A stretch of 64,000 nt of DNA from Iamia majanohamensis. GTDB lineage: Bacteria > Actinomycetota > Acidimicrobiia > Acidimicrobiales > Iamiaceae. Position numbers and translations under genes: made by a program. The stretch lies in contig NZ_CP116942.1 of the NCBI RefSeq assembly GCF_028532485.1, forward strand, positions 4,278,001-4,342,000, read 5' to 3'. Positions 16,041 to 24,225 of the stretch are shown here, piece after piece; the stretch's first letter is position 1; each line of letters opens with the position of its first letter. Below the pieces are notes generated by a model. It was given only the letters and a program-made list of their open reading frames with translations. It was not told the origin of the DNA and did not search any database.

Positions 16041-16706
16041 GTGGCCGCCACCCGCCCCGCCCCCGCCGGTGACGGCACCCGGGAGCGGCTGGTCGCGGCG
16101 GCCGCCGGGCTCTTCGCGGAGCGGGGCGTCGACGCCGTCAGCCTCCGGGAGATCACCCGGGCCGCCGGCGCCCGCAACGCCAGCGCCCTCCAGTACCACT
16201 TCGGCGACCGGGCCGGGCTGGTGCGGGCCGTGCTCGCCCCCCACCACGCCGACGTCGAGGCCCGCCGCCACGCCCTGCTCGACGCCGTGGAGGACGCCGG
16301 GGGCACCGACCTGGCCACCCTGGCCGGCGCCCTGGTGCGGCCCTCGGCGGCGCGCCTGGCCGACCGGCCCGGCGGCCCCGCCTACCTCCGCATCGTGGCC
16401 GACCTCCTCGATCGGCCCCGGCCCGCCATCTCCCCCGCCGCCCTCGAGGACCCCTCCGACAGCATGTTCCGGTGGCGGGCCCTCGTCGCCCCCCTGATGG
16501 CGCCCGAGGCGGTGGCGCTCCACCGCCGCTTCGCCGCCTACCGGCTGATGGCCGCCCAGCTGGCCCAGCGGGCCCGGTCCGGCCCCCACGCCGACGACCG
16601 CCTCTTCACCAGCGACCTGGTCGACATGGTCGCCGCCCTCCTGGCCGCTCCTCTCTCCGACGCCACCCGTCGCCTGGCCGAGGCCCGCGCCCGCGCCACC
16701 GGCTGA
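16041..16706 (+). CDS. TetR family transcriptional regulator
   Basis: A 221-residue protein with a TetR N-terminal helix-turn-helix (TRERLVAAAAGLFAERGVDAVSLREIT to ALQYHFGDRAGLVRAV, about residues 13-60), followed by an all-helical ligand and dimer domain with no recognised subfamily. TetR members usually repress a divergent neighbour and release on ligand binding; here that is an acyl-CoA dehydrogenase, so an acyl-CoA ligand is plausible. GTG at 16041. A paired-hairpin repeat follows the stop. Confidence 0.85.
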   Translation: MAATRPAPAGDGTRERLVAAAAGLFAERGVDAVSLREITRAAGARNASALQYHFGDRAGLVRAVLAPHHADVEARRHALLDAVEDAGGTDLATLAGALVRPSAARLADRPGGPAYLRIVADLLDRPRPAISPAALEDPSDSMFRWRALVAPLMAPEAVALHRRFAAYRLMAAQLAQRARSGPHADDRLFTSDLVDMVAALLAAPLSDATRRLAEARARATG

Positions 16707-16748
16707 TCTCCCGCCGGTCCCCGCCACAGCCCGCGACCGGGACCTCCC

Positions 16749-16860
16749 CCGTCCTGAGTGCTGAGCGCGCCCTCCAGGGCCACCCGAACACTCAGAACGG
16801 CCCCACCCCGGTTCTGGGTGCTGAGCGCGCCCTCCAGGGCCGCATGAGCACCCAGAACGG
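16749..16860. repeat. Tandem pair of 28-nt-loop hairpin repeats
   Basis: Two copies in 112 bases. Copy A arms are GTCCTGAGTG (16751-16760) and CACTCAGAAC (16789-16798), flanked by CC/GG. Copy B arms are GTTCTGGGTGCT (16811-16822) and AGCACCCAGAAC (16847-16858), perfect. Measured to the shared 10-bp arms, both loops are 28 bases and contain GCCCTCCAGGGC, itself able to fold. The A:T pair in copy A is G:C in copy B at the same stem position, a compensatory change. It lies in the gap between the TetR gene and the next plus-strand gene. Confidence 0.75.
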
Positions 16861-16914
16861 CGCGGCGTGCCCACCGGGCGGGCTGCGCCGGGGCCGGGGT
16901 GCCAGGCTGGGGCC

Positions 16915-17877
16915 ATGGCCGCGGACCCCGGACCCGTCGGTGCCGGGCCCACGGTGGCGACGATGGTCCCCTCGGCCACCGACCTGGTGGTGGCCCTGGG
17001 CGCGGCGGACCGGATCGTCGGCATCAGCCACGAGTGCGACCACCCCGCCGTGGCCGGCCGCCCCGTGCTCACCCGGTCCGCCCTCGCCTCGGCGCCGGCG
17101 CCGGGCGCCGCCGCGACCGACCCGGCCGCCCTCGACCGGGACGTGGCGGCGGCCCGGGCCGCCGACGACCCGCTCTACCTGACCGACCGAGAGGCCCTCC
17201 ACCGCCTCGCCCCCGCCGTGGTGGTGGCCCAGGACGTGTGCGACGTCTGCGCCGTCACCGGCGATCAGGTCGCCTGCGAGGTCCCGCCCGGCACCGAGGT
17301 GGTGCGCCTCGGCGCCGTCGACCTCGACGGGCTGGCCGCCGACCTCCACGCCGTCGGCACGGCCCTCGGGGGTGAGGGCCCGACGCGGGCCGCGCGCGAG
17401 GTGGCCGCGCTGGGTGCCGACCTGGCCGGGACCCGCCGGGCGGTGGCGGGCCGAGACCGGCCCGGGGTGCTCCTGCTGGAGTGGGGCGACCCGCCCTTCG
17501 TCGCCGGCCACTGGGTGCCCGAGCTGCTCGATGCCGCCGGCGGGCGCGACGTGCTCGGCGCCCCGGGGGCGGCGTCGCGGCGGGTGACCTGGGACGAGGT
17601 GGCCGCAGCCGACCCCGACGTGGTCGTGTTCCTGCCCTGCGGCTACCACCTCGAGGGTGCGGTCGCCGAGGGGCGGGCCCTGCTCGCCCGGCCCGAGGTG
17701 GCCCGGCTCCGCGCCGTGCGCGACGGCCGGGTGTGGGCCACCGACGCCACCCGCCTCTTCTCCCGCTGCACGCCCGTCGCCCGCGAGGCGGCCCGGGTGC
17801 TGGCCGCCGTCCTCCACCCCGGCGTCGTGGGCCCACCCGACCCCGCTGACGCCCTGCGCATCGAGGCGGCGCCGTGA
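16915..17877 (+). CDS. Cobalamin/siderophore-type substrate-binding protein without signal peptide
   Basis: A 320-residue member of the helical-backbone metal-receptor fold (BtuF/FhuD, COG0614). Features are the N-terminal TVATMVPSATDLVVALG strand-helix, VVVAQDVCDVCAVTGDQV in the centre, and the late VVVFLPCGYHLEGA and RDGRVWATDA strands. No lipobox or signal peptide precedes the domain, so it would be cytoplasmic, unlike periplasmic-type binding proteins. CDVCAV occurs in the cobalamin-binding-protein subgroup. No ABC permease or ATPase is adjacent. Its stop overlaps the start of an adenylate cyclase by four bases, which hints at a sensing role. Confidence 0.7.
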   Translation: MAADPGPVGAGPTVATMVPSATDLVVALGAADRIVGISHECDHPAVAGRPVLTRSALASAPAPGAAATDPAALDRDVAAARAADDPLYLTDREALHRLAPAVVVAQDVCDVCAVTGDQVACEVPPGTEVVRLGAVDLDGLAADLHAVGTALGGEGPTRAAREVAALGADLAGTRRAVAGRDRPGVLLLEWGDPPFVAGHWVPELLDAAGGRDVLGAPGAASRRVTWDEVAAADPDVVVFLPCGYHLEGAVAEGRALLARPEVARLRAVRDGRVWATDATRLFSRCTPVAREAARVLAAVLHPGVVGPPDPADALRIEAAP

Positions 17878-19598
17878 CCGGGCCCGCCCGCCCGTCGACC
17901 GACCGGGGACCGGAGCAGGCGGACGGCGGGGACCCGCCGGGCGGCACCGGGCCGAGCGCAGCCCGGCGGGAGGAGGAGCCCACCGGGCACGACGGGGCGA
18001 CGTCGGCCGCGGCCGACGACGGACCGCCCGCGCGCCTGGAGGCGCCGGCGGGCGAGGGCGACCGGCCCGCCCCCGACGAAGACGACGCCGGCGACGCCCG
18101 CGACCCCCGGCACACGGGGCGGCGGCTGGCCCGTCGGGTGCAGGTCTGGGTGACGCTGTCCACCGCCCTCACCAACCTGCTGGGCGCGGCCGCCGTGTTC
18201 GTCTTCATCGTGTGGGTGCTCCCGTCGGAGCCCATCGCCGACGAGGGGCGGGTCATCGTCGTCAACGCGGTGATGGCGGTCCTGTGGGTGCCGCTCGCCG
18301 TGCTCGTCGGGACGCTGTGGGGCCTGCGCACGCTGCGCCCGGCCCGCCGCTGGCTGGTCGAGGACCGGGCCCCGACCGAGCGCGAGGAGCTGGCCGTGCT
18401 GCGCGGCCCCCTCCGCCTGTTCCGCCTCCAGATGGTCCTGTGGCTGGGCTCGGCCGCGGTCTTCACCCTCGGCAACGGCCTGTTCGAGCCCCGCCTCATC
18501 GCCCGGGTGGCCTTCGCCGTGGTGCTGGGCGGGCTCACCACCAGCGCCATCGCCTACCTGACCACCGAGCGGCTCATGCGGCCCATGGCGGCCCGAGCCC
18601 TGTCGGAGGGGACCATCGACCGGCCTCGGCTGCCCGGGGTCACCGTGCGCCAGGTGCTCACGTGGGGCCTCGGCACCGGCGTGCCCGTGCTCGGTCTGGT
18701 GATCACCGGGATCTTCGGCGCGGTGGAGGCCGAGACGTCGCGGCTGTCGCTGGCCGTGACCATGATCGTGCTGGGGGGCACCACCCTCGTGGTCGGGCTG
18801 TGGACCACCCTGCTGGCATCCCGGGCGGTGGCCGACCCCGTGCGGTCGGTGCGCCGGGGCATGGGCCAGGTGCGCCAGGGCGACCTCGACGTGGCCATCG
18901 ACGTCTACGACGGCAGCGAGGTCGGGCTCCTCCAGGACGGCTTCAACCGGATGGTGGACGGCCTGCGGGAGCGGGAGCGGATCCGCGACCTCTTCGGCCG
19001 CCAGGTCGGCGCCGACGTCGCCCGCGACGCCCTCTCCGGCGACGTCCACCTCGGCGGCGAGGTGCGCGACGTGGCCGTGCTCTTCGCCGACATCGTGGGC
19101 TCGACCCGCCTGGCCACCGAGGTCCCGCCGGAGGAGGTGGTCGACATCCTCAACCGCTTCTTCGCCGTGGTGGTCGAGGTGGTCGACGACCACGGCGGCT
19201 GGATCAACAAGTTCCAGGGCGACGCCGCCCTCGCCGTCTTCGGCGCCCCCGGCGAGCGGGCCGACCCTGCGGGCAGCGCCCTGGCCACCGCTCGCGCCCT
19301 CGCCCGCCGGCTGGAGGCCGAGGTCCCCGACTGCGAGGCCGGCATCGGGGTGGCCTTCGGCGCCGCCGTGGCCGGCAACATCGGCGCCGAGGAGCGCTTC
19401 GAGTACACCGTCATCGGCGACCCCGTGAACGCCGCGTCCCGGCTCTCGGAGCTGGCCAAGCACCGGCCCGCCCGGGTGCTGGCCTCCGGCGGCGCCATCG
19501 CCGCGGCCGACGGGGTCGAGGCCCGGCGCTGGGAGGCCTGTGGCGAGGAGGTCCTCCGCGGCCGCAGCACCCCCACCGCCCTCCACCACCCCCGCTGA
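17874..19598 (+). CDS. Membrane-bound class III adenylate cyclase with HAMP domain
   Basis: A 574-residue protein. Residues 1-90 are disordered and acidic/Pro-rich. About six membrane helices (90-315) follow, then a HAMP domain (VADPVRSVRRGMGQVRQGDLD to GFNRMVDGL, about 315-365), then a class III cyclase catalytic domain (about 400-570). Metal Asp residues occur in LFADIVGSTR and in NKFQGDAALAVF. The Lys of NKFQGD with the Asp of VIGDPVNAASRL indicates ATP rather than GTP as substrate, and Asn/Arg of NAASRL stabilise the transition state. Layout matches the mycobacterial Rv1318c-1320c/Rv3645 group. The GTG start overlaps the upstream binding-protein stop. Confidence 0.9.
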   Translation: MTGPARPSTDRGPEQADGGDPPGGTGPSAARREEEPTGHDGATSAAADDGPPARLEAPAGEGDRPAPDEDDAGDARDPRHTGRRLARRVQVWVTLSTALTNLLGAAAVFVFIVWVLPSEPIADEGRVIVVNAVMAVLWVPLAVLVGTLWGLRTLRPARRWLVEDRAPTEREELAVLRGPLRLFRLQMVLWLGSAAVFTLGNGLFEPRLIARVAFAVVLGGLTTSAIAYLTTERLMRPMAARALSEGTIDRPRLPGVTVRQVLTWGLGTGVPVLGLVITGIFGAVEAETSRLSLAVTMIVLGGTTLVVGLWTTLLASRAVADPVRSVRRGMGQVRQGDLDVAIDVYDGSEVGLLQDGFNRMVDGLRERERIRDLFGRQVGADVARDALSGDVHLGGEVRDVAVLFADIVGSTRLATEVPPEEVVDILNRFFAVVVEVVDDHGGWINKFQGDAALAVFGAPGERADPAGSALATARALARRLEAEVPDCEAGIGVAFGAAVAGNIGAEERFEYTVIGDPVNAASRLSELAKHRPARVLASGGAIAAADGVEARRWEACGEEVLRGRSTPTALHHPR

Positions 19599-19629
19599 CC
19601 CTCACCGGCGGCGGGCGTCGGGAGCCCCG

Positions 19630-19651
19630 CCGGCACCGGGCCCGGTGCCGG
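19630..19651 (+). terminator. 22-bp perfect palindrome after adenylate cyclase
   Basis: CCGGCACCGGG followed by its exact reverse complement CCCGGTGCCGG. Located 32 bases past the cyclase stop and 62 before the next start. A likely intrinsic-type hairpin terminator, although no T-run follows. Confidence 0.5.
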
Positions 19652-19713
19652 TTGCGGGCGGCGGGGCCGGGTAGCGGACGGGCTCGCCCGCCCGTCTCCG
19701 CCGGAGGACCCCC

Positions 19714-20166
19714 ATGGCCCGCTACGTGACCACCCAGCCCACGTCCTGGAGCCCCGACACCGCCTACTCCTGGATGGCCGACCTGCGCCACCTGGCGGTG
19801 TGGGACCCGAGCATCACCTCGGTGGACCAGGTCGAGGGCGACGGACCGGCGGTGGGCGCCGAGTACGACGTCACCCTGAAGGCGGCGGGCGGCGAGCGCA
19901 CCATGCGCTACCGGATCGAGGAGATGGACCAGGCCGCCCGCACCCTCCTGGCCCGCAGCGACACCCCCGTGCTCACCTCCTACGACCGCATCTCGGTGGC
20001 CGAGGACGGGGGCCGGACCCAGGTCACCTACGACGCCGACCTCGTCCTCAAGGGCCCCCTCAAGCTGGGCGACCCGGTCCTCAAGGCCACCTTCGGGAAG
20101 ATGGGCGACAAGGCGGCCGACGGCCTCCGCTCGGAGCTGGCCAAGGACGCCCCTCCCGCCGGCTGA
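19714..20166 (+). CDS. SRPBCC family protein
   Basis: A 150-residue protein with the START/Bet v1-like pattern: N-terminal strand, SWSPDTAYSWMADLRHLAVWDPSI helical pair, curved strands (YRIEEMDQAARTLLAR), and a long C-terminal helix (KMGDKAADGLRSELAKD). The fold binds hydrophobic ligands in a central cavity; members include polyketide cyclases and lipid carriers. Ligand unknown. The ATG is preceded by GGAGGAC. Confidence 0.75.
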   Translation: MARYVTTQPTSWSPDTAYSWMADLRHLAVWDPSITSVDQVEGDGPAVGAEYDVTLKAAGGERTMRYRIEEMDQAARTLLARSDTPVLTSYDRISVAEDGGRTQVTYDADLVLKGPLKLGDPVLKATFGKMGDKAADGLRSELAKDAPPAG

Positions 20167-20219
20167 CCGCCCTCCCGGCACGGCCTCCGGGTTCGGGAAC
20201 AACGGCGGCTCCCAGGTGT

Positions 20220-20231
20220 TTGCACGCGCAA
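20220..20231 (+). promoter_or_regulatory. Small dyad upstream of pirin gene
   Basis: TTGC-ACGC-GCAA, with partial extension outward (GT..TTGC/GCAA..AC). It lies 19 bases upstream of the pirin ATG, just before the AGGAGG ribosome-binding site. It could be an operator or simply leader structure. Confidence 0.3.
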
Positions 20232-20249
20232 GTACCTAGGAGGCCCACC

Positions 20250-21191
20250 ATGCCCGCCACCACCGTCGACGACCTCACCACCCTCGACCGCATCCCGTCC
20301 GCCGACCGGCTGCGCTCCCGGCCCGTCCGTTCCGTCACCACCGCCCCCCGAGGCTTCGAGGGCGAGGGCTTCCCCGTCCGCCGGGCCTTCGCCGGGGTCG
20401 ACGTGGCCGACCTCGACCCCTTCGTCCACATGGACCAGATGGGCGAGGTCGAGTACGCCCCCGGCGAGCCCCGGGGCACCTCGTGGCACCCCCACCGGGG
20501 CTTCGAGACCGTCACCTACATGATCGACGGGGTCATGGAGCACCAGGACTCCGAGGGGGGTGGCGGCGTCATCACCAACGGCGACACCCAGTGGATGACC
20601 GCCGGCTCCGGCCTGCTCCACATCGAGCGCCCGCCCGAGGCCCTGGTCGCGAGCGGCGGGCTCTTCCACGGCATCCAGCTGTGGGTGAACCTCCCGTCGG
20701 CCCAGAAGATGACCGACCCCCGCTACCAGGACCTGCGGGCCACCGAGGTGGCGCTGGCCGCCTCGCCCGACGCCGGGTCGCTGGTCCGGGTCATCGCCGG
20801 GGATGTGGCCGGGCTGCGGGGCCCGGGCTCGACCCACACGCCGATGGCCATGGTCCACGCCACCGTCGCCCCCGGCGCCGAGCTGGTGCTGCCCTGGCCC
20901 GAGGGGTTCAACGCCCTGGCCTACGTGCTCGCCGGCGACGGCGAGGTGGGCCCCGACCGGCGCCCGGTCACCTCCGGCCAGACCGTCGTGCTCGGCTCCG
21001 GGGAGTCGGTCGCCGTCTCGGCGGCCGCGACCCAGGACAGCCGGACCGAGGCCCTCGAGGTCCTGTTCCTCGGCGGCCGCCCCATCCGCGAGCCCGTCGC
21101 CATGATGGGCCCGTTCGTGATGAACACCCGGGCCGAGGTGCTCCAGGCGGTGGAGGACTTCCAGGCCGGCCGCCTGGGCCGGGCCCACTGA
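20250..21191 (+). CDS. Pirin family protein
   Basis: A 313-residue two-domain cupin of the pirin family. The N-terminal cupin carries the metal-ligand pattern HMDQMG, WHPHRGFETVTY and H at VMEHQD, with E at LLHIERP. The second cupin and the RPIREPVAMMGPFVMNT signature close the protein. Some bacterial pirins (YhhW type) have quercetin 2,3-dioxygenase activity; most have unknown physiological roles. A textbook RBS AGGAGG (20238-20243) precedes the ATG by six bases. Two strong hairpins follow the stop. Confidence 0.9.
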   Translation: MPATTVDDLTTLDRIPSADRLRSRPVRSVTTAPRGFEGEGFPVRRAFAGVDVADLDPFVHMDQMGEVEYAPGEPRGTSWHPHRGFETVTYMIDGVMEHQDSEGGGGVITNGDTQWMTAGSGLLHIERPPEALVASGGLFHGIQLWVNLPSAQKMTDPRYQDLRATEVALAASPDAGSLVRVIAGDVAGLRGPGSTHTPMAMVHATVAPGAELVLPWPEGFNALAYVLAGDGEVGPDRRPVTSGQTVVLGSGESVAVSAAATQDSRTEALEVLFLGGRPIREPVAMMGPFVMNTRAEVLQAVEDFQAGRLGRAH

Positions 21192-21208
21192 CGCCCTCCC
21201 TCTGGCAA

Positions 21209-21289
21209 CCCGACGGGGTGTGCCTGGCACACTCCGTCGGGTCCTTCCGCATCCGGCGGGCGTCACGAGGTGCCGGGCACCTCGTGACG
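21209..21289. terminator. Two consecutive hairpins sharing a GTGCC-GGCAC core
   Basis: The first, at 21209-21241, pairs CCCGACGGGGTGTGC with GCACACTCCGTCGGG (15 bp, one G.T) around CTG and is followed by TCCTT. The second, at 21261-21289, pairs CGTCACGAGGTGC with GCACCTCGTGACG (13 bp, perfect) around CGG. They separate pirin (+) from the convergent YjbR gene (-), so each may serve one strand. Confidence 0.65.
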
Positions 21290-21294
21290 TCGGG

Positions 21295-21681
21295 TCAGCC
21301 GTCGGGGCGGACCTGGCGGGCGAGGGTCTTGGGGGCGACGGTGCAGTAGGCGTCGGTGACGATGCCGGCGACCTCGTCCCAGTCCGGCTCGACGTCGAGC
21401 CGGACGCCGAGCCAGCCCCGGTGGCCCACGTAGGGCGGCCGGAAGAAGCGCGCCGGCTCGGTGTCGACCAGCTCCTGCTGGACCCCGGGCGGCGCCGCGC
21501 ACCAGAAGCCGAGCACGCCGTCGCCGTGGTGGTCGTCGACGAACATCACGAAGGTCGTCTTCCCCCGCACGAACCAGGCCGGGGACCCGTGGCTGAGGCG
21601 CTCCTCGACCTCCGGGAGCGCGGCGCAGGCCCGGCGCAGGCGGGCCAGGGTCTCGCCGTCGGGGTCGAAGGATCCGGGCAC
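21295..21681 (-). CDS. MmcQ/YjbR family protein
   Basis: A 128-residue protein with the YjbR fold pattern: LARLRRACAALPEVEERLSHG, then PAWFVRGKTTFVMFVDDHH and the C-terminal RGWLGVRLDVEPDWDEVAGIVTDAYCTVAPKTLA. The family is small, double-wing DNA-binding-like and mostly of unknown function. The GTG at 21681 starts just before the domain; an upstream TTG at 21720 would add 13 unconserved residues. Convergent with the pirin gene. Confidence 0.8.
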   Translation of the reverse strand: MPGSFDPDGETLARLRRACAALPEVEERLSHGSPAWFVRGKTTFVMFVDDHHGDGVLGFWCAAPPGVQQELVDTEPARFFRPPYVGHRGWLGVRLDVEPDWDEVAGIVTDAYCTVAPKTLARQVRPDG

Positions 21682-21796
21682 GGCCCGAGTCTGCCCCGGC
21701 CGGCCACCGGACGCCGGCAACGGGCCGGGCGGGTGGGCTCACCGGGCGCCCTTCCTCGATGGCGTCGGCCAGGACGGGACCGGCGCGGCGCGGCGC

Positions 21797-21940
21797 CTAC
21801 TCGAGCACCGACCCGTCGTCGGAAAGGAGGTCGTCGACGACCTCGCGGGCCGCCGCCTCGTCGTAGCCGCTCTCGACCACGAGCCGCTGCACGATCTGCT
21901 CACGCGGGGCGTCCAGATCGAGGTCTGGGGGCAAGAGCAT
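21797..21940 (-). CDS. Small hypothetical protein (47 aa)
   Basis: An ATG at 21940 is preceded by an excellent RBS, AAGGAGGG, six bases upstream. It encodes an acidic peptide starting MLLPPDLDLDAPREQIVQRL and ending DLLSDDGSVLE, with two predicted helices. No family is recognised. The strong initiation signal argues that it is real despite its size. Confidence 0.6.
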   Translation of the reverse strand: MLLPPDLDLDAPREQIVQRLVVESGYDEAAAREVVDDLLSDDGSVLE

Positions 21941-22174
21941 CGGGGTCCCTCCTTGGCGACGAGTGTGCCCGAGGCGAGGCGACGGGACGGAGCGCATCGG
22001 GCGTCCCCGACGGCCCGACCGGGCGCCGACGGCACACCTGCTCCGCACCTGGTCAGGGAGGTGGACGCCGTCTCAAGGGGGCTCCACGTGCGCTCCAACC
22101 CTGCCGCGGTCCACTGACCGTGTCCCCGAGGGGCCGCAGGGTGCGGCGCCGGGCGAGGGGCGGGGAGGGACCCG

Positions 22175-23686
22175 ATGCACCAGCACCTGCGGCTGCGGCT
22201 CCTCCTCGTCCTCTTCCTCGCCGTCCCCACCGTCGCCGTGACCGCCACGGCGGCGGGGAGCGCCGTCGCCCCGGCCGCCCCGGGCCGTCCCGCCCGCACC
22301 GCCCTCGCCACCCCGGCCGCCGGGGCGGGGCGCGACCTGCGCCGCCCCGGCCCCCGTCCTGCGCCGGGCCCCGAGGTCTCGACCGGGTCGCCCCGGGCCC
22401 ACCGCCCCCTCGCCCTGCGGGTCGCCCCGGCGGGCCCCACCGCCGGCGCCTCGACCCTCGCGCCGATGGGCGCCGCCATCGGCCCCGCCCTGGCCCTGCC
22501 CCCCCGACCGGCTCCCGCCCCGATGGGCAGCCTCGTCGGGCGGACCCTCCCTCCCCCGGCGGGGCCGGCGACGGCCCGGGCCCTCCCCCACGTCGAGGCC
22601 GGGGCCATGGCCCGCCTCGTCGGGGCCGGCCTCCCCCGCCCCGACGTCCCGGTGCGCGCGGCCGGTGCGGCCACCGGCGCCCCCCAGGCCCGCCGTCCCC
22701 GACCCGACGTCGGCCCTGTCGCTCCCGCCGCCATGGCCGACCTCGTCGGGCGCCGTCTGCCCGGCCTCGCGGCGGCGGCCACCTCCGGCCCGGCGGGCGA
22801 CCGCACCGAGCAGCACCACCTCGCCCCCGTGCGCCGGGACCTCGGCCCGGCCGGGGCCGAGGAGCGGGCCACCCGCACGCGGGTGGCGCCCGCGTCCACC
22901 TCCCGGCCCGCGCCGGCCCGGACGGTTCAGGGTGGCGGGGCCAACGGGCCCGCCACCTCGTCGGCCGGGACCCGCGCCGCGGCCCGCCCGCAGAGCGGCA
23001 CCGCCACCAGGGCCACGGCCCCGAGCACGACGATGGGCGCCATGTCGCCGGTCCGGGCCACGGCCACGCCGATCAGGGCGATCACCGAGGTGGCGCCGAT
23101 GTTGGCCGCGAGGAGCTGCCAGCCGCTCACCCGCCCGGCTGCGGCCCGGCCCACCCGGTCGACGGTCGTGGAGAGGATGGTCGGGAACACCACGCCTTGC
23201 ACCGCCCCCACCGCGACGAGGGCCACCATGGCCACCGGAGGTGGGGAGACGCCGACGACGACGTACCCGACGAGCACGGCCGCCGGGGCGCGGGTGAGGA
23301 TGGTGGCGGCCCGGGCCCGGCTGCGGCCCAGCAGCAGCCGCCCCACCGTGACCCCGCCCCAGAACCCGGACACCGCGAGGGCGGCGGCGGAGGCGCCGGT
23401 GCCCCGTCCGTCCTCGAACCAGGTGGCCATCCAGCTGCCGGTCCCTGCCTCCAGGGCCACGGCCGACGCGGCCAGGGCGAGCGACAGCACCACGCCCCGC
23501 ACGTCGAGCGTGGCGGTCCGCTCCGCCCGCGGGGGCGGGCGGTCGCCCATCCCGGCCGGCCACGCCACCCCCGGTCGGCCGGCCGCGATCGCCGCCGCCG
23601 TGGCCGCGGCGGCGGCGGTGGCGAACCCCGCGGTCCAGCCGGCCACGGCCACCATCGCGGGGCCGACGGTCGCCCCCACGCCGTAG
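22175..23686 (+). CDS. Secreted Pro/Ala/Arg-rich repeat protein; 3' part antisense to MFS gene
   Basis: The ATG follows GGGAGGGACCCG. The first 30 residues are a clear signal peptide (MHQHLRLRLLLVLFLAVPTV ... ATAAGSA). Residues 40-250 are Pro/Ala/Arg-rich with a degenerate repeat of about 14 residues seen four times: APMGAAIGPALALPP, APMGSLVGRTLPPP, GAMARLVGAGLPRP and AAMADLVGRRLPGL. Third codon positions are almost all G/C up to about 22926. Beyond that the frame stays open for 760 bases but lies entirely antisense to a well-supported MFS gene. The real end may be a frameshift or early stop near 22930; as read, it would be a 503-residue protein. No family is recognised. Confidence 0.5.
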   Translation: MHQHLRLRLLLVLFLAVPTVAVTATAAGSAVAPAAPGRPARTALATPAAGAGRDLRRPGPRPAPGPEVSTGSPRAHRPLALRVAPAGPTAGASTLAPMGAAIGPALALPPRPAPAPMGSLVGRTLPPPAGPATARALPHVEAGAMARLVGAGLPRPDVPVRAAGAATGAPQARRPRPDVGPVAPAAMADLVGRRLPGLAAAATSGPAGDRTEQHHLAPVRRDLGPAGAEERATRTRVAPASTSRPAPARTVQGGGANGPATSSAGTRAAARPQSGTATRATAPSTTMGAMSPVRATATPIRAITEVAPMLAARSCQPLTRPAAARPTRSTVVERMVGNTTPCTAPTATRATMATGGGETPTTTYPTSTAAGARVRMVAARARLRPSSSRPTVTPPQNPDTARAAAEAPVPRPSSNQVAIQLPVPASRATADAARASDSTTPRTSSVAVRSARGGGRSPIPAGHATPGRPAAIAAAVAAAAAVANPAVQPATATIAGPTVAPTP

Positions 23687-24102
23687 CTGCCGAACATGAG
23701 ACCCGCCCGGCGCACGTCGCGGATCTCGGCCTGGTAGCGGGCGCCGAGGGAGTCGAGGACGCCGCTGGTCAGGCCGACGACGGCGATGCCGGCGAGCAGC
23801 AGCGGGAAGGCGCGGGTCAGGCCGAGGAGCCCCTCCACCGCGGCCAGGCCGAGGCAGACGGCCACGGTGACCGCACGCACCGACACCCGCGCCAGCAGCA
23901 CGGTGGACGAGGCCGACGTGGCCAGGCGCCCGATGCCGTAGACCACGGCGAGGGTGCCGAGGGCCGCCGCCGACTGCCCGAAGGCGCCCCGCTCCTGGGG
24001 CCAGCCCGCGGGGTAGACGCCGATGGGCATGGCGAAGGCGAAGAACACCAGGCACTGCGCCAGCAACGGCGACCGGCCACGGTCGTCGTCCGGCGCAGCC
24101 AT
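22927..24102 (-). CDS. MFS transporter
   Basis: A 391-residue protein with about 12 hydrophobic helices in two halves. Loop features typical of MFS include GRLATSASSTVLLARVSVRAV after helix 2 and WGGVTVGRLLLGRSRAR in the second half. It lacks a recognisable substrate motif; the layout resembles sugar/drug:H+ type permeases. It is in the cytoplasmic membrane. It is divergent from the mutase gene, with a start-to-start gap of 123 bases. Its 3' end overlaps, on the other strand, the tail of a secreted-protein ORF. Confidence 0.85.
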   Translation of the reverse strand: MAAPDDDRGRSPLLAQCLVFFAFAMPIGVYPAGWPQERGAFGQSAAALGTLAVVYGIGRLATSASSTVLLARVSVRAVTVAVCLGLAAVEGLLGLTRAFPLLLAGIAVVGLTSGVLDSLGARYQAEIRDVRRAGLMFGSYGVGATVGPAMVAVAGWTAGFATAAAAATAAAIAAGRPGVAWPAGMGDRPPPRAERTATLDVRGVVLSLALAASAVALEAGTGSWMATWFEDGRGTGASAAALAVSGFWGGVTVGRLLLGRSRARAATILTRAPAAVLVGYVVVGVSPPPVAMVALVAVGAVQGVVFPTILSTTVDRVGRAAAGRVSGWQLLAANIGATSVIALIGVAVARTGDMAPIVVLGAVALVAVPLCGRAAARVPADEVAGPLAPPP

Positions 24103-24225
24103 GGCCGATCGACACTACGGCGGCGCTCCCCCGATGCCGCCCCGACCTCCCGTCGCCTGCCCGGCGCAGGCCGGGCGGCCCACGGACTAGGGGGGTCCTC
24201 GGGCGCAGGCGTACCGTTGGGGGCC

